From the NCBI GenBank assembly GCA_902766735.1, contig CACXEU010000106.1:1-44898 (forward strand): 44,898 nucleotides of DNA, in the 5' to 3' direction. The stretch is from an uncultured Lachnospiraceae bacterium. Lineage in GTDB: Bacteria > Bacillota > Clostridia > Lachnospirales > Lachnospiraceae. Under the pieces are notes generated by a model. The model did no database searches. It worked only from the letters and a program-made list of their open reading frames with translations, and was not told where the DNA came from. The first letter of the stretch is position 1; every line of letters starts with the position of its first letter. Positions 40,327-44,898 of the stretch are shown here, one piece after another. The translations under genes and the position numbers were made by a program.

Positions 40327-41988
40327 ATGATTAAAGAGGAACAAATTTGGATGGGAAATACGGAGCAGGGAGAAAATATCTGCATCATTCCTAAGATGGC
40401 GAATCGACACGGATTGGTAGCGGGAGCCACCGGTACCGGAAAGACAGTGACGTTGAAGGTAATGGCTGAATCGTTCAGTGATATGGGAGTACCGGTTTTT
40501 ATGGCAGACGTGAAAGGCGATATCGCCGGAATGATGAACCCGGGAATAGATAGCGAGGATATGCAAAAGCGTATCGAACGGTTTGGTTTGGCAGAGGCCG
40601 GCTTTTCCTATCATGGATATCCGGTTACGTTCTGGGATATTTTCGGACAGAAAGGAATTCAGCTTCGAACCACCATATCGGAAATGGGACCGTTATTGTT
40701 AGCAAGAATTCTGAATCTGAATGATTTGCAGAGCGACATTTTGACGGTGATTTTTAAAATTGCGGATGACAATAATCTATTGTTGATTGATACAAAGGAT
40801 TTAAAGGCACTTCTTGCTTATGTGGATGCTAATGCCGAAGACTTTGTAGCAGACTACGGGAAGATGAGCAGTGCTTCCATTGGAGTTATCACAAGAGCCA
40901 TTGTTGCACTAGAGGCAGAAGGTGGAGATGTTTTCTTTGGAGAACCGGCATTGAATATTGCAGATTGGTTACAGCTGGATGGCGGTCGTGGAATGATTAA
41001 TATTCTGGACAGCTCCAGTCTGATTAATAACGGAAAACTTTACTCCACTTTTTTATTGTGGATGTTATCGGAACTCTTCGAAACCCTGCCGGAAGTAGGT
41101 GATATGAGTAAACCGAAAATGGTGTTCTTCTTTGATGAAGCACATTTATTGTTTGAGGACATTCCAAAAGCATTATTGGATAAGATTGAACAGGTAGTGA
41201 AACTGATTCGTTCTAAGGGCGTAGGTGTTTATTTCTGCACCCAGAATCCTAGAGACATTCCGGATGGAGTTTTGGCACAACTTGGAAATAAAGTGGAACA
41301 TGGACTTCGTGCCTATACACCGGCTGATCAGAAAGCGGTTCGTGCGGCAGCAGATTCCTTCCGTGTGAATCCGGACTTTGATACTTATCAGACACTGTTG
41401 GAATTGGGAACCGGCGAAGCCGTGGTTTCATTTCTTCAGGAAGATGGTGTTCCGGGAATTGCTCAGAAAGTAAAGATTCTTCCACCGCAGTGTTCCATGG
41501 GAACCGTGTCGGATGCAGAACGGGATCAGAAAATCAAAGAAAGTTTGTTATACAGTAAGTATGCGAATTCCTTTGACCCGGAATCTGCTTATGAGTTTTT
41601 CGTTCGAAAAGGACTGGAAGATCAGCAGGCGGCAGAGGAAGCAAAGCAGGCAGAAGAGGAAGCAAAGCAAGCGGAAAAAGATGCCAAGGAAGCAGAAAAG
41701 CAGGCAGAAAAAGATGCCAAGGAAGCTGCGAAAAAGGCAGAACGGGAAGAACGGGAAAAAGCAAAGGCTGCTGAAAAAGCAGAAAAAGAAAAAGCAAAAC
41801 AGGAAGAAAAAGAGCGAAAAGCGAAACAACAGGCTATGAAAACAGTTGGAAACTCCGTGGTAGGAACTGTAGGTCGTGAAGTTGGGAAGCAGGTAGGAAA
41901 GAACTTTGGAAAATTCGGTAAGACTTTAGGAGGAAATGTTGGAGCCAGTCTGGGAAGAGGATTACTGAGTACATTCTTTAAGAAATAA
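40327..41988 (+). CDS. HerA-like ATPase (DUF853) with Ala/Lys/Glu coiled coil
   Basis: The 553-residue protein has a Walker A GATGTGKTVTLK (about 33-44), VPVFMADVKGDIAG, Walker B MVFFFDEAHLLF and YFCTQNPRDIPDGVL, the pattern of the HerA-like DUF853/YjgR ATPases, a FtsK-HerA branch of unknown role. After the ATPase core (1-430), a long Ala/Lys/Glu coiled coil (about 432-502) is built from imperfect repeats such as EKDAKEAEKQ. It ends in a Gly-rich segment (GREVGKQVGKNFGKFGKTLG). The start at 40327 has TTGGAGGAAG upstream. The exported protein behind it starts 16 bases after the stop. Confidence 0.9.
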   Translation: MIKEEQIWMGNTEQGENICIIPKMANRHGLVAGATGTGKTVTLKVMAESFSDMGVPVFMADVKGDIAGMMNPGIDSEDMQKRIERFGLAEAGFSYHGYPVTFWDIFGQKGIQLRTTISEMGPLLLARILNLNDLQSDILTVIFKIADDNNLLLIDTKDLKALLAYVDANAEDFVADYGKMSSASIGVITRAIVALEAEGGDVFFGEPALNIADWLQLDGGRGMINILDSSSLINNGKLYSTFLLWMLSELFETLPEVGDMSKPKMVFFFDEAHLLFEDIPKALLDKIEQVVKLIRSKGVGVYFCTQNPRDIPDGVLAQLGNKVEHGLRAYTPADQKAVRAAADSFRVNPDFDTYQTLLELGTGEAVVSFLQEDGVPGIAQKVKILPPQCSMGTVSDAERDQKIKESLLYSKYANSFDPESAYEFFVRKGLEDQQAAEEAKQAEEEAKQAEKDAKEAEKQAEKDAKEAAKKAEREEREKAKAAEKAEKEKAKQEEKERKAKQQAMKTVGNSVVGTVGREVGKQVGKNFGKFGKTLGGNVGASLGRGLLSTFFKK

Positions 41989-42003
41989 GATGGAGAGATT
42001 GAA

Positions 42004-43254
42004 ATGGGAAAGAAGATTATTGCCGGAATCATTACAATGATTATGATTTGTTCCATGATTCCCATAGGATGGGGAATGACTTCCGTTAAGGGGGAGAATG
42101 TTCTTGAAGCCCGAGTGGATGATGGGCTGCTTAAGTGGAATGTTTACTCCGGGGCAAATCAGTATCAGGTAATTATCATGACGATGGAAGGAAAATCTAT
42201 TGCTTCGGAACAAAAGAGCGCATATGCATTTGAGGAAGTGGATCACCAGAATTGCAGTTTTGATGTTATGGCAAAATTACAGGAAAAAGGGGAGTATCAG
42301 GAAGGACTTTATGGGGCCTATGTGGTTGCAATAAAAAACGGACAACCACCGGAACAGTCTAATACAGTAACATTCGCCTTTATTCCCCATATTCATCAGT
42401 GGGATATCAGGTATCAGTGGGATGAGCAGGCTCACTGGAAAAATTGTACAGAAAACCATTGTTATATCGGAAGGAATGAACAGAAGATGGGGTATGGCGC
42501 CCATACATTTTCTTCAGTAATTGTTCAAGCACCGTCATTAACCAAGGAAGGGGTGCAAAAGGATACTTGTACCGTTTGTGGCTATTCCAGAACAATAAAG
42601 ATTCCAAAATTAATCGAAAAAAAGGAACAGTCCCAGCGTGTAATACTTGCCTCTACCATTCGAACATTGACAGGAAATAAAGAAGCACCAATGTCCGGTT
42701 TTTCACCACTTTGTGCCAGTGCAAAGAAAGTAGGAAAGAGTGATGTGACGCTTACCTGGAAGAAAGTTCCGGGAGCGGCAAACTACGTAGTTTTCAAAAG
42801 TGGCTGTGGGAAGAAGGACCAATATGAGGAACTTGACTTCATTTCAGGAAATCGTTATAAAGTTACAAAATTAAAAAAAGGAACTAATTATAAGTTTTTG
42901 ATTGTTGCTGTTGCAAAGGGACAGAATAGTAATGAAAGAGTATTAGGAGTGTCAAAGGTGGTTCATTGCATTACCGGTGGCAGCAAGACGTTTTCCAATT
43001 ACAGTAAAATCAAGGTTTCCAAGAAAAAAGTTGTGGTTCGGTTGAAAAAGAGTGTCACGATTCAGGCGAAGCCTGTCGCACCAAAGAAGAAAAAAGTTTC
43101 GGTGCGTCGGAAAGTATTGTTCGAGTCAGGGAACCCGAAGGTTGCCACAGTTAATGCAAAAGGGAAAATTGTGGGAAAGAAAAAAGGAAAATGCGTTGTC
43201 TATGCGTATGCACAGAATGGCATTTTTGCAAAAGTCACAGTGATTGTAAAATAA
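42004..43254 (+). CDS. Exported lysine-rich protein with FN3-like and Ig-like domains
   Basis: The 416-residue product has a signal peptide (about 1-24), an FN3-like domain (about 30-125) and a His/Cys module (HWKNC ... CTVCGYSRTI, about 138-200) of the kind often seen in clostridial wall proteins. A second FN3-like domain (about 230-325) and a basic Ig-like domain follow; the latter resembles Big_2 (GNPKVATVNAKGKIVGKKKG, about 380-399). There is no LPXTG motif. Like the GH16 enzyme it ends in a lysine-rich domain, which may bind wall teichoic acid (inference). No enzymatic motif is visible, so an adhesin or structural role is possible. GGAGAG precedes the start. Confidence 0.8.
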   Translation: MGKKIIAGIITMIMICSMIPIGWGMTSVKGENVLEARVDDGLLKWNVYSGANQYQVIIMTMEGKSIASEQKSAYAFEEVDHQNCSFDVMAKLQEKGEYQEGLYGAYVVAIKNGQPPEQSNTVTFAFIPHIHQWDIRYQWDEQAHWKNCTENHCYIGRNEQKMGYGAHTFSSVIVQAPSLTKEGVQKDTCTVCGYSRTIKIPKLIEKKEQSQRVILASTIRTLTGNKEAPMSGFSPLCASAKKVGKSDVTLTWKKVPGAANYVVFKSGCGKKDQYEELDFISGNRYKVTKLKKGTNYKFLIVAVAKGQNSNERVLGVSKVVHCITGGSKTFSNYSKIKVSKKKVVVRLKKSVTIQAKPVAPKKKKVSVRRKVLFESGNPKVATVNAKGKIVGKKKGKCVVYAYAQNGIFAKVTVIVK

Positions 43255-43265
43255 AAATGAATTGT

Positions 43266-43300
43266 AAAAGATCGGGTATGAAACCGGTCTTTTCTTTTTT
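43266..43300 (+). terminator. Terminator of the HerA/exported-protein unit
   Basis: AAAAGATCGG (43266-43275) pairs with CCGGTCTTTT (43284-43293) with one G-T wobble, followed by a T-run. Confidence 0.85.
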
Positions 43301-43350
43301 TTCCAGATGTTACCGGTGGTTTTATGTAAACTAATGTGCTAGGATGTGAT

Positions 43351-43375
43351 TGTAACAAAACTTCGAAGTGTTACA
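43351..43375. promoter_or_regulatory. Inverted repeat upstream of the CAP-domain gene
   Basis: TGTAACA (43351-43357) and TGTTACA (43369-43375) are separated by 11 bases that themselves contain CTTCGAAG. The whole can fold as a bulged hairpin or serve as a dimeric regulator site, 52 bases upstream of the CAP gene start. Confidence 0.4.
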
Positions 43376-43426
43376 AAAATTCCGGCAGACGGGAAGCAGG
43401 AAACATTGAAAGGAGTAACAATAATT

Positions 43427-44074
43427 ATGAAGAAAGGAAAGAAACTTTTTGCACTGGTTTTGTCGGCTATCTTAATGATGGGGACGCAAAGTGCTGTGAA
43501 CGCAGCCGGTGTCAAGCAAACCTGTGGCAATAAAGCAGTGAAAATCATCAAAGTTGATTGTAATAAAAAAGCAAATATAAAACAAAAGAAGAAAACGAAA
43601 AAGAAACAGATGCAGAAGAAAAAAAGTAAGAAGACAGTTACAAAGACTACGAACCAGACAAAGGAAAACACTATGGAAAAAACAGTTACAACCAAAGAAC
43701 AGGAATATATGAACCGCGTGGTTGAGCTGGTAAATAACGAGCGGGCAAAAGCAGGTCTGGGAAAGGTAACACTGAATGAGACTTTGAAAAATGCGGCACA
43801 GCTTAGGGCAAAGGAGTCTGCAGTATCTTTTTCTCATACCAGACCCAATGGAACTGCCTTTAGTACAGTTTTACAGGAGTACAGTATTTCTTATCGGGGA
43901 GCAGGAGAAAACATTGCCTGGGGACAAAAAACACCGGAGGAAGTCATGGAAGGGTGGATGAACAGTTCCGGTCATAGAGCCAATATTCTCAATAGGAATT
44001 TTACAAAAATCGGTGTTGGTTTTTATCAGGATCGGAATGGAAAAAACTATTGGTCACAACTTTTTGTATATTAA
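43427..44074 (+). CDS. Secreted CAP/SCP-domain protein
   Basis: The 215-residue product has a signal peptide (about 1-25, ending VNAAG), a basic low-complexity linker (about 44-85; KKKTKKKQMQKKKSKK) and a C-terminal CAP domain (about 92-215). The domain has the usual landmarks: VELVNNERAKAGL, the His in SFSHTRPNGT, GENIAWG, the second His in GHRANILN and GVGFYQD...YWSQLFVY. Bacterial CAP proteins (YkwD-like) are widespread and mostly of unknown function; protease or lipid/glycan binding has been proposed. The Lys-rich linker may tie it to the wall. I choose ATG 43427, with AGGAG 11 bases upstream. Confidence 0.9.
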   Translation: MKKGKKLFALVLSAILMMGTQSAVNAAGVKQTCGNKAVKIIKVDCNKKANIKQKKKTKKKQMQKKKSKKTVTKTTNQTKENTMEKTVTTKEQEYMNRVVELVNNERAKAGLGKVTLNETLKNAAQLRAKESAVSFSHTRPNGTAFSTVLQEYSISYRGAGENIAWGQKTPEEVMEGWMNSSGHRANILNRNFTKIGVGFYQDRNGKNYWSQLFVY

Positions 44075-44086
44075 TAATCTCCTAAT

Positions 44087-44162
44087 ATGGCAGAGCAGGT
44101 TTAATTCCCTGCTCTGTTCCATAATGTCAAAGAGAAAAGAATGGTTTTTGCCGTTCTTTTTT
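44087..44162 (+). terminator. Two tandem terminator hairpins
   Basis: The first has arms CAGAGCAGG (44091-44099) and CCTGCTCTG (44108-44116) without a T-run. The second, AAAAGAATGG (44135-44144) with CCGTTCTTTT (44151-44160), runs into T's. Both separate the CAP gene from rubrerythrin. Confidence 0.8.
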
Positions 44163-44228
44163 CTTGCTTTTTTTCGGCATTTCAAGTAAACTTTTAAATA
44201 AGTATGGAGCGAGGAAAGGAGACTGAAA

Positions 44229-44891
44229 GTGAAGTATAAATGTAAGATTTGTGGACATGAATTTGAGGTTCCGGAAGGGGAAACTCCGGTATGTCCATTG
44301 TGTAAAGCAGAAGGTGAAAAATTAGAAGTTATTGAAGGAGGAAAAGAAATGAGTAAAAATCCATATTCAGGAACACAGACAGAAAAGAATTTAGAGGCAG
44401 CATTTGCCGGAGAATCACAGGCTAGAAATAAGTATACATACTTCGCATCTGTAGCGAAGAAGGAAGGATATGAACAGATTTCAGCGTTGTTCCTTCAGAC
44501 AGCAAACAATGAAAAAGAACATGCAAAGATGTGGTTTAAGGAATTAAAAGGAATTGGAACAACAACAGAAAACTTAAATGCTGCGGCAGATGGAGAAAAC
44601 TTTGAATGGACAGATATGTATGAAGATTTCGCGAAGACTGCCGAAGCAGAAGGATTTCCTGAACTTGCAGCAAAATTCCGTGCTGTTGGTGAAATTGAAA
44701 AGCATCATGAAGAAAGATATCGTGCATTGTTAAAGAATATCGAAACCGCTCAGGTATTTGAAAAGAGCGAAGTTAAGGTTTGGGAATGTAGAAATTGTGG
44801 ACATATTGTAGTTGGAACAAAGGCACCGGAAATTTGTCCGGTTTGTGCACATCCACAGAGCTACTTTGAAGTACATGCAGAAAACTACTAA
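44229..44891 (+). CDS. Rubrerythrin with rubredoxin-like modules at both ends
   Basis: The 220-residue protein has an N-terminal CxxC pair (CKICGHEF ... CPLC, about 5-25), a ferritin-like four-helix domain (about 45-180) with diiron Glu/His motifs ([38 protein letters not shown]) and a C-terminal rubredoxin module (CRNCGHIV ... CPVC). Rubrerythrins reduce hydrogen peroxide in anaerobes, taking electrons through the FeS4 centre. The usual form has one rubredoxin module, at the C-terminus; two is less common. The start is GTG at 44229 with AAAGGAG upstream; an internal ATG at 44349 would give the usual single-rubredoxin form. The gene ends seven bases before the window edge. Confidence 0.93.
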   Translation: MKYKCKICGHEFEVPEGETPVCPLCKAEGEKLEVIEGGKEMSKNPYSGTQTEKNLEAAFAGESQARNKYTYFASVAKKEGYEQISALFLQTANNEKEHAKMWFKELKGIGTTTENLNAAADGENFEWTDMYEDFAKTAEAEGFPELAAKFRAVGEIEKHHEERYRALLKNIETAQVFEKSEVKVWECRNCGHIVVGTKAPEICPVCAHPQSYFEVHAENY

Positions 44892-44898
44892 TGAGAAA

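Noticed and set aside
41534..41839. Long minus-strand and alternate-frame open frames in the HerA coiled-coil region
   Set aside because: Low-complexity shadows of the Ala/Lys/Glu repeats.
43301..43426. Riboswitch-like leader before the CAP gene
   Set aside because: Beyond one inverted repeat I could not match it to any known riboswitch core.
1..44898. tRNA, rRNA, phage or plasmid modules
   Set aside because: No stretch matched a tRNA cloverleaf or rRNA core by eye, and no integrase, capsid or replication genes are present.

Overview
The window reads as a chromosomal segment of a low-GC anaerobic Firmicute, most likely a Lachnospiraceae gut or rumen bacterium. This is inferred from strong AGGAGG-type ribosome sites, occasional TTG/GTG starts, A/T-rich codon use, a DUF1836 gene, a YerC-type TrpR-like regulator, rubrerythrin, lysine-rich exported proteins and an exosortase G (XrtG) cluster. 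No rRNA, tRNA, phage genes or CRISPR array were seen.

Layout. 1-3.9 kb: the tail of a SEC-C protein, a minus-strand membrane protein, then an operon of SAM methyltransferase, hslO (Hsp33) and a Gfo/Idh/MocA oxidoreductase. 3.9-8.5 kb: a hairpin-rich gap, a secreted GH16 beta-glucanase, and a sortase with a partner membrane protein. 8.5-12.3 kb: YerC-like regulator, DUF1836 protein, pcrA helicase and a small acidic membrane protein. 12.3-15.1 kb: an accessory patch with large hairpins, a 64-bp tandem repeat, an Rpn-type PD-(D/E)XK nuclease/putative transposase bracketed by similar ~85-bp elements, two small minus-strand exported/membrane proteins and a ribbon-helix-helix protein. 15.1-17.9 kb: rlmD, a decayed GT2 glycosyltransferase and a NUDIX hydrolase.

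18.1-29.6 kb is the most interesting part: a tightly packed, apparently single operon. It holds a membrane protein with an N-terminal 6-pyruvoyl-tetrahydropterin-synthase-like (PTPS-like) domain, an exported protein with a C-terminal sorting signal (Firmicu-CTERM-like), XrtG with an intact Cys/Arg/His triad, a membrane GT2 glycosyltransferase, a YfhO-like polytopic protein, a second stand-alone PTPS-like protein, a degenerate-GGDEF/EAL protein and a membrane GGDEF protein. The XrtG/GT2/PTPS neighbourhood is known from comparative genomics; to my knowledge its biochemistry is not established. I infer a surface glycan or glycoprotein assembly and sorting system, possibly tuned by cyclic-di-GMP. 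Both PTPS-like domains keep the three metal-binding His positions but lack the catalytic Cys, so they are probably not pterin enzymes.

29.6-36.9 kb: an SLC13/ArsB-type permease, larE, a GNAT acetyltransferase, a MATE exporter and an orphan carB. 37-44.9 kb: a membrane protein with a membrane-anchored GH5 glycanase, a HAD phosphatase, an HD-domain protein, a HerA-like ATPase (DUF853), an exported FN3/Ig-like lysine-rich protein, a secreted CAP-domain protein and a rubrerythrin with two rubredoxin-like modules. The theme of much of the window is the cell surface: two glycan hydrolases, a sortase, an exosortase and several lysine-rich exported proteins.
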